Source: Synergistaceae bacterium (GTDB lineage Bacteria > Synergistota > Synergistia > Synergistales > Synergistaceae). Taken from it: a DNA stretch of 11,301 bases. The translations under genes and the position numbers were made by a program. Below the pieces are notes generated by a model. The model was not told the DNA's origin. It did no database searches and worked only from the letters and a program-made list of their open reading frames with translations. The DNA lies in assembly GCA_030531285.1 (NCBI GenBank), contig JAUNNW010000037.1, forward strand, positions 1 through 11,301, in the 5' to 3' direction. This document shows, piece after piece, positions 1-5,461 of the stretch (positions within the stretch are counted from its first letter, which is position 1; the number at the start of each line of letters is the position of its first letter).

Positions 1-21
1 TGTCGGCAAAAAATATTCAAA

Positions 22-62
22 AACAAGCGGGAGACTGTAATCAGTCCCCCGCTTTGTTTTTT
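22..62. terminator. Bidirectional intrinsic terminator hairpin
   Basis: Arms at 22-37 and 42-58 pair almost perfectly around a TAAT loop, with one A-C mismatch and one bulged T. On the plus strand the stem runs into a T tract at 57-62. On the minus strand it is followed by a T-rich stretch at about 8-26. It can therefore end the minus-strand accessory operon read from the right, and also any plus-strand gene entering from the left of the window. Confidence 0.85.
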
Positions 63-312
63 ACTGCAGCTTTTCGGCGAAACCAGCGCCGGATCTACAA
101 CAATAGAAATTCGTTCAAGGTATTAAACAGCGTGAGCCTGGAGACCTGACGTTGTTAAAACGTTATTATCATTAAGTGTTCAAGCCAGGCTGAAAAGGCT
201 GGCTGACAAAAATATACTTCATTCTGCCTTAGTGGCTCTTTTACAGACTTTTTCTCACAGGCTCGCGAAAACAAAGGTTTGATAGTTTTTTAATAAGCTA
301 CATAGAACTCTA
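63..312. other. Non-coding or degraded stretch between terminator and accessory operon
   Basis: No convincing gene was found here. The minus strand carries short open pieces only. One is a 16-codon ORF at 172-222 (MKYIFVSQPFQPGLNT, then stop) preceded by a weak AAGG. Another is an open frame from about 114 down to a TAA at 61-63, ending GAGFAEKLQ, directly before the terminator stem, as the end of a real gene would. A hairpin at 183-204 (AGCCAG arms with a G-G mismatch and a GAAA loop on the plus strand) has no following T tract, so it is not a terminator. I read the stretch as decayed gene ends or an untranslated trailer, and I see no tRNA or known RNA. Confidence 0.4.
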
Positions 313-354
313 CTACAACGCAGAAGGGATGTATTCTGGCTCTAAACTCATCAT
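313..354 (-). CDS. Possible 13-residue ORF at the end of the accessory operon
   Basis: The stop codon of the 177-residue gene overlaps an ATG as TAATG. An AAGGAG lies 5 nt before that ATG, so a ribosome ending the upstream gene could restart here. The product would be MMSLEPEYIPSAL, closed by two tandem TAG codons. Nothing in it is recognisable. It may be a real micropeptide, the stub of a fifth operon gene lost by a nonsense or deletion event, or chance. The good ribosome site is the only support, and that site also lies inside the last codons (Lys-Glu-Arg) of the upstream gene, so coincidence is possible. Confidence 0.2.
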   Translation of the reverse strand: MMSLEPEYIPSAL

Positions 355-887
355 TATCTCTCCTTCAGTATTCTTTCTAACCGACCTGTTTTGCGATCAC
401 ATACATCTTCTAAGAATTCCAGTTTTTGTAAAGTTGTATTATATTCTTGTATTGAATACGATTCTCCACGCGCTTTTCGTGCCAATCCGCTCGCAAGAAT
501 AAAGAACTGTTCAAGTGCTGATTGTTGAGCATCAAAAAATTCCCTAAACATTTTTATAGAAGTAGTATATGTATCATCTTCTGTAAATAATTCTTTGGCT
601 TTTACAGAGGTTAAACTTAATATTTCGTCGATTATATCCCTCAAGCCAGATGCTTCCTCCTTTAAAGAATTAATATCTTGAGCTTCTTCAAGATAATTTC
701 TCTTTTTAAACAGGCCTAATAAACCAGGCTTGAAAAAATTATTACGTGTTTTCACATGTTGCGTAGTAATCTGACTTGCTCTTGTCGCAAGCGCAATGAT
801 AACTAAATGTTTGTCAACCTGATCGTTATATGGATTGCAACACTTTATATAATCGCATAATTCTGATAGCGTAGACATTTTACACAT
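354..887 (-). CDS. Unrecognised 177-residue, probably helical cytosolic protein
   Basis: I do not recognise a family. The protein has no signal peptide and no membrane segment. It is charged and looks largely alpha-helical, with a heptad-like stretch around residues 65-95 (YLEEAQDINSLKEEA onward) and another near 145-170. A cysteine cluster sits at the N-terminus (C2, C11, C16, C17), followed by a basic, Phe/Lys-rich patch around residues 46-64 (KTRNNFF to LFKKRNY). The start is the ATG at 885-887: GGAGGT lies 7 nt before it, inside the last three codons of the preceding membrane-protein gene, and only 2 nt separate that gene's stop from this ATG. It is therefore translationally coupled as the last sizeable gene of the accessory operon. 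An ATG three codons later is an alternative start. A partner role with the small membrane proteins upstream is inference from gene order alone. Confidence 0.75.
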   Translation of the reverse strand: MCKMSTLSELCDYIKCCNPYNDQVDKHLVIIALATRASQITTQHVKTRNNFFKPGLLGLFKKRNYLEEAQDINSLKEEASGLRDIIDEILSLTSVKAKELFTEDDTYTTSIKMFREFFDAQQSALEQFFILASGLARKARGESYSIQEYNTTLQKLEFLEDVCDRKTGRLERILKER

Positions 888-889
888 CC

Positions 890-1153
890 CTAATACCTCC
901 TATAATGTTTTAAAAAAAACTTCACTCCTCGTATATACATAAAGCCATATATACCAGCTACAATCAACACTTCGAACCAATCGCCATAACTGTCTATATA
1001 CACATTTTTGAGTATAAAGATCAGACAAGTTCCACAAATACACTGTATAAGACCTCTGTATTGCCGTGTTACAGTACCTTGTGATACAACACAGAAACCA
1101 CCGCATAGACCTAATATTCCACTAGCCACAATGTACCCAATGTCAATATTCAT
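890..1153 (-). CDS. Small membrane protein, 87 residues, about three membrane segments
   Basis: I do not recognise a family. Hydrophobic stretches at about residues 4-24 (IDIGYIVASGILGLCGGFC), 34-52 and 60-78 suggest three membrane spans, ending in a basic tail (KHYRRY). Cysteines are frequent inside the spans (CGGFC, CICGTC). The frame stays open further upstream to another ATG at 1201, but the start at 1153 is preferred because it lies 4 nt after the stop of the preceding gene, while the longer version would overlap that gene by about 44 nt. Neither start has a strong ribosome site, so coupling to the upstream gene is likely. The Arg-Arg-Tyr end (AGG AGG TAT) doubles as the ribosome site of the next gene. 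Operon position and spacing support it as a real gene; its function is unknown. Confidence 0.65.
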   Translation of the reverse strand: MNIDIGYIVASGILGLCGGFCVVSQGTVTRQYRGLIQCICGTCLIFILKNVYIDSYGDWFEVLIVAGIYGFMYIRGVKFFLKHYRRY

Positions 1154-1157
1154 AAGA

Positions 1158-1361
1158 TTATCGTCTAAACAACATGTTTCCAACAAAAAATGCAATAACA
1201 TAAATTGCTATGAACGCAAAAACCGTAGTCCATGGTTGTATAAGCCCTACTGTCAATGCCTCAACGCAGGCTGCGACAAGCAGTCCTATACTCCACCCGC
1301 CAATAAAGGGAAACAATAGCCCTGAAATTATTACAAAAACATACCATCCCGTGCCTAACAT
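1158..1361 (-). CDS. Small, very hydrophobic membrane protein, 67 residues
   Basis: I do not recognise a family. Nearly the whole protein is hydrophobic: about residues 4-21, 22-42 and 45-63 can span a membrane, with short turns (FIGGW, IQPWTT) and a terminal basic pair (FRR) that suggests the C-terminus is cytosolic. The ATG at 1359-1361 is chosen because GTGAGGTG at 1368-1375 puts a GAGG core 8 nt upstream; an in-frame GTG three codons earlier overlaps that site. The gene lies 18 nt after the stop of the secreted-protein gene and 4 nt before the next membrane-protein gene. Size and topology would fit a holin, a small pore, a transporter accessory or an anchor, but nothing seen separates these options. 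Confidence 0.65.
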   Translation of the reverse strand: MLGTGWYVFVIISGLLFPFIGGWSIGLLVAACVEALTVGLIQPWTTVFAFIAIYVIAFFVGNMLFRR

Positions 1362-1379
1362 AATTAACACCTCACTAAT

Positions 1380-1778
1380 CTATAGTTTGCCTTTATACTT
1401 CATAACAACGTGCCACCATCCATATCCTAAACCAACACAAGGCTCCCAGGGATCATTAATCTTGAAAAACTGTGTACTTCCGTCCCTAAAAACTATTGTC
1501 AAACTTATCTTTCTCAATTGTTTAACTTTTTTCTTAAAGGCATACAGATACAACAAGTAGTTTGTCCGTTTACCAAGGTTAGTATATATATCATGCTGCG
1601 TTTTAGAATCAGGTATTATTTTTACCACTGCACGATACTCACCAATATGGTTACTAATGGAATCCATATCTATTGCAGCACCATATCCAACGCTTCTGTA
1701 GTTCTCTGCAAATGCACAATCTATCATTGTGCTAAACAGTATTGTTATCATCAAAAAGCCAGTACAGAGTTTCTTCAC
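1380..1778 (-). CDS. Small secreted protein with cleavable signal peptide, unknown function
   Basis: The product (132 residues from the chosen start) opens with a textbook Sec signal: MKKL, a hydrophobic core (FLMITILF) and an A-F-A site, giving cleavage after about residue 24, before ENYRS. No lipobox is present. The mature part of about 108 residues is basic and beta-rich, with a pattern (AAIDMDSISNH, YRAVVKIIP) that recalls small periplasmic or surface proteins of the adhesin-E-like type. That similarity is weak and from memory. The start is the GTG at 1776-1778, because AGGTG lies about 8 nt before it and it begins exactly at the signal peptide. An ATG at 1784 is the alternative, with its best ribosome site 12 nt away. 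This is the first gene of the accessory minus-strand operon, with a leader of roughly 170 nt. Confidence 0.7.
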   Translation of the reverse strand: MKKLCTGFLMITILFSTMIDCAFAENYRSVGYGAAIDMDSISNHIGEYRAVVKIIPDSKTQHDIYTNLGKRTNYLLYLYAFKKKVKQLRKISLTIVFRDGSTQFFKINDPWEPCVGLGYGWWHVVMKYKGKL

Positions 1779-1938
1779 ACACATCTCACCTTTACACACC
1801 TCATAATAAAAACACCGTTTCCAAGATGCCACATATCCCCGATTCGATAGACAGCGGCGTTCTTCTGCGCACTTGATTTATGATCAGAGCTTATAATCTC
1901 TTGAACTACACAGACCGCACTTGGAAGAATAACCCTAT

Positions 1939-1967
1939 TTGTTACGCCAATAAATATAACATATATA
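1939..1967 (+). promoter_or_regulatory. Candidate promoter for the XRE regulator gene
   Basis: A TTGTTA (1939-1944) is followed after 17 nt by TATATA (1962-1967), an acceptable sigma-70-type pair pointing towards the regulator gene at 2049. Surrounding AT richness makes chance matches likely. A GATAAT at 2026-2031 could serve as a later -10 box but would leave almost no leader. Confidence 0.35.
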
Positions 1968-1981
1968 TCTATAAATGTAAA
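1953..1981 (-). promoter_or_regulatory. Promoter of the four-gene accessory operon
   Basis: Read on the minus strand, TTTACA (1976-1981) and TATATT (1953-1958) are separated by exactly 17 nt, close to the sigma-70 consensus. Transcription would begin near 1946 and run left into the secreted-protein gene. It interleaves with the candidate plus-strand promoter, so the two would compete or be controlled together. About 170 nt of leader precede the GTG at 1778, and I see no convincing gene or strong structure in it. Confidence 0.5.
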
Positions 1982-1997
1982 ATATTTTTTCCAAACA

Positions 1998-2010
1998 ACG
2001 TAGAATACGT
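1998..2010. promoter_or_regulatory. Candidate operator palindrome next to the XRE gene
   Basis: Perfect 5-bp arms ACGTA and TACGT flank a 3-nt GAA spacer. The palindrome lies between the divergent promoters and the regulator start, and just upstream of the -35 box of the minus-strand operon, where a small dimeric XRE repressor commonly binds. A related half-site (GTACG) follows at about 2016. Assignment is by position and symmetry only. Confidence 0.3.
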
Positions 2011-2048
2011 GTGATGTACGATGATGATAATCTAAAGCGGTGGAGATC

Positions 2049-2342
2049 ATGGACGTAGGAGCGCGTATTATCGAATTAAGAAAACTACACGGCATAACAA
2101 CAAACAAACTCGCTTACTTGTCGGGCTTGTCGCAGAGTTTTTTGCGTTCAGTTGAGATTGGAGAAAAGAACATATCCGTCGGTAATTTATCAATTGTATG
2201 TAACGCACTTAATGTTACGCTCAGCGAGTTTTTCAACGATGGGCACGGAGATTCTACCGATGACGAATTAACGAACTTGATAAATAGAATGAACTATCGT
2301 CAGAGAGTTGCCTTGTTACAATTCATAAAATCATTATTGTAG
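2049..2342 (+). CDS. XRE-family helix-turn-helix transcriptional regulator
   Basis: This is a 97-residue DNA-binding protein of the Xre/Cro-C1 class (HTH_3 fold). Residues 4-61 carry the five-helix domain: GARIIELRKLHGI, then TTNKLAYLSGLSQSFLRSVE as the helix-turn-helix and recognition helix, then the conserved SVGNLSIVCNALNVTLSEFF. Residues 65-97 form a short helical tail with an acidic start, probably for dimerisation. The ATG at 2049 is chosen over an in-frame GTG at 2040 because the protein then begins just before the domain, as relatives do. GGTGGAG precedes it with a short 3-nt gap, so the GTG cannot be excluded. Only intergenic DNA separates it from the divergent accessory operon, which makes autoregulation plus repression of that operon the natural guess. 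Confidence 0.88.
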   Translation: MDVGARIIELRKLHGITTNKLAYLSGLSQSFLRSVEIGEKNISVGNLSIVCNALNVTLSEFFNDGHGDSTDDELTNLINRMNYRQRVALLQFIKSLL

Positions 2343-2393
2343 TTTTTGTACATACCCTCAAACTGTCTTGTAATTTTCATAGGGATAAAAAGA

Positions 2394-2418
2394 AAAACAG
2401 CCGTTGAACGGCTGTTTT
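2394..2418 (-). terminator. Intrinsic terminator after tRNA-Pro, possibly bidirectional
   Basis: The inverted repeat at 2394-2405 and 2407-2418 has the core ACAGCCG/CGGCTGT. On the minus strand it runs into a T-rich stretch (TTTTTCTTTTTA) ending near 2385, right for ending the long housekeeping operon 10 nt after the encoded CCA. On the plus strand the shorter TTTTGTTGT can end the regulator transcript, so it probably serves the converging units. Confidence 0.85.
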
Positions 2419-2427
2419 GTTGTCAAC

Positions 2428-2505
2428 TGGTCGGGGCGAGAAGAATTGAACTTCCGACCTCTTGGTCCCGAACCAAGCGCGCTAACCAGACTGCGCTACG
2501 CCCCG
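2428..2505 (-). tRNA. tRNA-Pro, anticodon CGG, CCA encoded
   Basis: Read on the minus strand, the 7-bp acceptor stem pairs CGGGGCG (2499-2505) with CGCCCCG (2432-2438), followed by discriminator A at 2431 and a genomic CCA at 2428-2430. The anticodon arm is CTTGG-TTCGGGA-CCAAG, giving anticodon CGG for CCG codons. The T arm has the standard TTCAATT loop. The D arm contains GCGCAGTCTGGTTAGCGC. The 5' end is 37 nt downstream of the tsaC stop, so the tRNA is probably cut from the operon transcript, and a terminator follows directly. The AT-rich accessory block begins beyond its 3' end. Confidence 0.97.
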
Positions 2506-2542
2506 ACTAACTTGAGGATTATATCATCGCTTTTTGTTCCCG

Positions 2543-3529
2543 TCAATCACCTGACGCGCGATTTAGTCTGTCTTTTATGGCAAGCCCTATGCCTTTTTCT
2601 GGCGGGGTTTCGGCAATTATTATTTCCGCGCCTGAGTTTTCAAGACGTCTGAGCGCGCGAAACACTTCGTGCGCGTATTCTGTTTCGTTTTCAAAAACAA
2701 GGGTTTCAATCGGTTTGCCTGAACTTTTAGAGGTGCCCATCCACGCAAATTTTTTGCCTTCGGCAAGTTTTTCCGCGTCTTTTGCTTTCGCAAGCAATAA
2801 AGGAATCTTCGGCGCGTAGTGACGGTATCGCGTGCCCGGTGAGCGTTTTGCTGTGTTTTTGTCTTGCGGAAGCAGAACTTCCGTTCCAAGAATTTCTTCT
2901 ATTTCTTCTTTAGGCAATCCTCCGGCACGAAGCAGTATGGGGTTGCCTTGGGTCATGTCTATGACTGTTGATTCCACGCCAATTTTCGTTGCGCCGCCGT
3001 CAAGCACTTGGGCGACTGCGTCGCCTAAATCTTCGCGCACAGTTTGCGCGTCAGTGGGGCTCGGGCGTCCGCTTTTGTTTGCGCTCGGCGCTGATATCGG
3101 CAGGTTCGCAGCACGAATAAGTTCAAGCGCCGTTCTGTTATCGGGCATACGAACAGCCGCAGTTTCAAGTCCTCCGCGCGTTGTTAAGGGTACAATTTCT
3201 TTCGCAGGCAATACCAAGGTTAAAGGTCCGGGCCAGACTTTTTCTATCAGCGCGCGCGCCGCGCCGTTCAGTTCAACAATTTTTTCCGCCATTTCAACTG
3301 AGGCTACGTGAAGTATCAGGGGATTGTCCGACGGGCGCCCTTTCGCTTCGTAGATTTTACGCACCGCGTCGGCGTCAAGAGCGTTAGCGCCCAGCCCGTA
3401 CACGGTTTCCGTCGGGAAGGCAACAAGTTTTCCTTCTTTTATCAATTTTGCCGCGCGGTCAATTTCCGCCCGTTCTGTTTTCGTTGTTTGCGAATATATT
3501 TTTTCAAGTCTGCGTTCAATTTCGGTCAT
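2543..3529 (-). CDS. tsaC: Threonylcarbamoyl-AMP synthase, long Sua5 form
   Basis: The enzyme makes threonylcarbamoyl-AMP from threonine, bicarbonate and ATP, the first step of t6A37 formation on ANN-decoding tRNAs. TsaD with its partners then transfers the group. The 328-residue product has the YrdC domain (residues about 20-205) with FPTETVYGLG (38-47), KGRPSDNPL (63-71), PGPLT (100-104), SAPSANKSG (146-154) and GVESTVID (174-181). The linker SPGTRYRHYAP (about 220-230) and a C-terminal Sua5 domain of about 100 residues follow, so this is the long Sua5/YwlC type rather than the short E. coli TsaC. The ATG at 3527-3529 lies inside the end of tgt (14-nt overlap), with a GGGG about 9 nt upstream. 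The frame is open further back inside tgt, but homologues begin near this ATG. It is the last protein gene before tRNA-Pro. Confidence 0.95.
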   Translation of the reverse strand: MTEIERRLEKIYSQTTKTERAEIDRAAKLIKEGKLVAFPTETVYGLGANALDADAVRKIYEAKGRPSDNPLILHVASVEMAEKIVELNGAARALIEKVWPGPLTLVLPAKEIVPLTTRGGLETAAVRMPDNRTALELIRAANLPISAPSANKSGRPSPTDAQTVREDLGDAVAQVLDGGATKIGVESTVIDMTQGNPILLRAGGLPKEEIEEILGTEVLLPQDKNTAKRSPGTRYRHYAPKIPLLLAKAKDAEKLAEGKKFAWMGTSKSSGKPIETLVFENETEYAHEVFRALRRLENSGAEIIIAETPPEKGIGLAIKDRLNRASGD

Positions 3530-4646
3530 TAAGATATACCCCGTCCATAAAGGTTTCCATAAAGTTTCTGCGAAATTGCGCAAAGCGTCCGTCTATTATT
3601 GCCTGCCTTGCGTCCGCAACGAGATTTACAAGGAAATGCACGTTATGCAGACTGCAGAGCCGTGCCGCCAAAATTTCTCCTGCAGTCTGCAGATGACGGA
3701 TATAAGCGCGCGTGTAATTTCTGCATGTGTAACAGTCACATTTTGAGTCCAGCGTTGTAAAATCGCGCGCGTATTTTAGGTTTTTGAGGTTCATTCTGCC
3801 TTCGTGCGTGAATACTGTTCCGTTTCTTCCGTTGCGTGTCGGAAGTACGCAGTCAAACATATCTATTCCGCGCGCTATTCCTTCAATGAGGTTTGTAGGA
3901 AAGCCAACGCCCATAAGGTAGCGCGGTTTGTCTTTTGGCAGTTCCGGCACTGTGCAGTCAAGTATGCGGTACATTTCTTCATGCGATTCACCGACTGAGA
4001 GCCCGCCGATTGCATAGCCGGGGAAGTCTATTTCCTGCAGCCTGTGCGCACATTCTATGCGCTGTTTTTCAAAGGTGCAGCCCTGAACTATGCCAAACAG
4101 AGCCTGATTTTCCCTGCCGTGAAATTCTTTGCAGCGTTTTGCCCAGCGCACGGTGCGTTCCATTGATTTTTGTGAGTATTCTTGTTCCGCAGGAAGTTTT
4201 ACGCACTCGTCAAATGCCATAATAATGTCTGCGCCTAATTTTTCCTGTATCGCGATTGAGTCTTCGGGGCGCATAAAATGTTTGCTTCCGTCTATGTGAG
4301 AGCGAAATTCTACGCCGTCTTCGCTTATTTTTCTTAACTCGGCAAGCGAAAACACTTGAAACCCGCCCGAGTCTGTCAATATCGGGTGTTTCCAGTTCAT
4401 AAAGCGGTGCAGCCCGCCTGCTTCGGCAACGATGTCTTCACCCGGGCGCATGCAGAGATGGTATGTGTTTGAGAGTATTATTTGAGCACCAAGCGTTTCA
4501 AGTTCTTCAGGCACAACAGCTTTTACGGTAGCCTGTGTTCCGACTGGCATAAATACAGGCGTTTTTATAACACCGTGCGGTGTAACAAATTCTCCCGCTC
4601 TGGCGCCTGTTTTTTTATCTTCTGCTACCACTTTGTATTCAAACAT
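3516..4646 (-). CDS. tgt: tRNA-guanine transglycosylase (queuine synthesis pathway)
   Basis: The enzyme exchanges guanine-34 for preQ1 in tRNAs with GUN anticodons (Asp, Asn, His, Tyr), the insertion step of queuosine synthesis. The 376-residue TIM barrel shows the family start (MFEYKVVAEDKKTGARAG), TDSGGFQVFS with catalytic Asp92, FDECV with Asp146, GLSVGE (215-220), and the nucleophile Asp265 in FDCVLPTRNGRNG. The zinc ligands are Cys303, Cys305, Cys308 and His334, with the usual 26-residue gap before the His. The usual GIVQGG reads GIVQGC (185-190); this position varies in the family. The ATG at 4644-4646 fits homologues; a GGAGG lies a rather long 12 nt before it. The gene follows tatD after about 20 nt and overlaps tsaC by 14 nt. 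No queC, queD, queE, queA or queG gene is in the window. Confidence 0.97.
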   Translation of the reverse strand: MFEYKVVAEDKKTGARAGEFVTPHGVIKTPVFMPVGTQATVKAVVPEELETLGAQIILSNTYHLCMRPGEDIVAEAGGLHRFMNWKHPILTDSGGFQVFSLAELRKISEDGVEFRSHIDGSKHFMRPEDSIAIQEKLGADIIMAFDECVKLPAEQEYSQKSMERTVRWAKRCKEFHGRENQALFGIVQGCTFEKQRIECAHRLQEIDFPGYAIGGLSVGESHEEMYRILDCTVPELPKDKPRYLMGVGFPTNLIEGIARGIDMFDCVLPTRNGRNGTVFTHEGRMNLKNLKYARDFTTLDSKCDCYTCRNYTRAYIRHLQTAGEILAARLCSLHNVHFLVNLVADARQAIIDGRFAQFRRNFMETFMDGVYLNDRN

Positions 4647-4667
4647 GTGAACAAAAAACCTCCGCAA

Positions 4668-5456
4668 CTACCATTTAAACAGTCTTTTGCAGTTTTCTTC
4701 AACTGCTGATGAAAATTTATCCAATGATATATTTCTAATCTCCGCAAGACATTTATATACTTCGGCAACGTATGCCGGCTGGTTGCTTTTTCCTCTGTAC
4801 GGCACCGGCGCCAAATACGGCGAGTCTGTTTCGCAGAGTATTCTGTCAATCGGTATTTGTTCGGCTGTTTTGCGCAGGTCGCCGGAATTTTTGAAAGTTA
4901 TGATTCCGCTGAATGAAATATAAAGCCCCAGCGACAATGCCTGCGCAGCCTCGTCAGGATTTCCGCCAAAGCAGTGGATTACGCCGCCGCATTTTTCAAC
5001 GTTGTGCGCGTTCAGTATTTCGAGCGCGTCTTTCATTGCGTCTCCGTCCGCTTTGTTTTTTGCGTCTCTGACATGGACAATAACAGGTTTGTTAACCGCT
5101 TTTGCCCACTCAATTTGCTCTGCAAATGTTTTTTTTTGCAAACAACAATTTTTCATATCCCAGTAGTAATCTATTCCTATTTCTCCGATTGCGACAATTT
5201 TGTTATTTTGCGCGAGTGATTTTAATTCGTCCGTTATACCGTGAGGCATTTTGGAAATTTCTTCAGGGTGCAGTCCGACGGCAGAGTAGATTTCTTCATG
5301 TTCTTCTGCCCGTAAAACAGCGTTCAGGCTGCTTTCATAATTGCAGCCAACATAAAGCATCCGACGGACGTTGTTTGCCGATGCCGTTTCAAGCATACGG
5401 GCAAGTCCGTCGGGAAAGTATTCCGAGTCAAGGTGACAGTGAGAATCTATCAGCAA
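4668..5456 (-). CDS. tatD: TatD-family metal-dependent DNase
   Basis: This is a 262-residue TIM-barrel metallohydrolase of the TatD/YcfH type, with DNase activity shown for several relatives; it is not a part of Tat secretion. Metal ligands and motifs are in order: DSHCHLD (His6, His8), GEIGIDYY (Glu92), HVRD (His128), HCFGG (His151) and ETDSPYLAPVPYRGK (Asp201). The start must be the TTG at 5454-5456: no ATG or GTG in frame precedes it, and the next ATG (Met21) would remove the His-x-His metal site. It begins 5 nt after the metG stop with a weak AGG upstream, which suggests coupling to metG. Adjacency of metG, rsmI and tatD is common in Firmicutes (metS, yabC and yabD in Bacillus). Confidence 0.93.
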   Translation of the reverse strand: MLIDSHCHLDSEYFPDGLARMLETASANNVRRMLYVGCNYESSLNAVLRAEEHEEIYSAVGLHPEEISKMPHGITDELKSLAQNNKIVAIGEIGIDYYWDMKNCCLQKKTFAEQIEWAKAVNKPVIVHVRDAKNKADGDAMKDALEILNAHNVEKCGGVIHCFGGNPDEAAQALSLGLYISFSGIITFKNSGDLRKTAEQIPIDRILCETDSPYLAPVPYRGKSNQPAYVAEVYKCLAEIRNISLDKFSSAVEENCKRLFKW

Positions 5457-5461
5457 TGCTT

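Noticed and set aside
100..125. TTCGTTCAAGG as a T-arm of a tRNA or a repeat of the tRNA-Pro 3' end
   Set aside because: No stem on either side, and no match to the acceptor or T stem of tRNA-Pro beyond a few bases.
185..190. Tgt GIVQGC (residues 185-190 of the protein) as a broken active site
   Set aside because: The second glycine of this motif varies in working enzymes (the E. coli enzyme also differs here, from memory), and all catalytic and zinc residues are present.
183..204. Hairpin with GAAA loop as a terminator or small RNA
   Set aside because: No T tract on either strand, a central G-G mismatch and no promoter nearby; too weak to call.
1008..1560. Plus-strand open frames of 103 and 116 codons opposite the small membrane-protein genes
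   Set aside because: No ribosome sites, and they are antisense to minus-strand frames that have coupled spacing and a signal peptide; they are shadows.
1775..2107. Minus-strand open frame of 110 codons across the regulator promoter region
   Set aside because: It overlaps the start of the clear XRE gene in antisense, has no ribosome site, and its product looks like no protein; the promoter signals lie inside it.
2832..3311. Plus-strand frames opposite tsaC, and similar ones opposite tgt, metG and smc
   Set aside because: Antisense shadows of strongly conserved genes; the Arg/Ser-rich composition is typical of reverse-strand readings.
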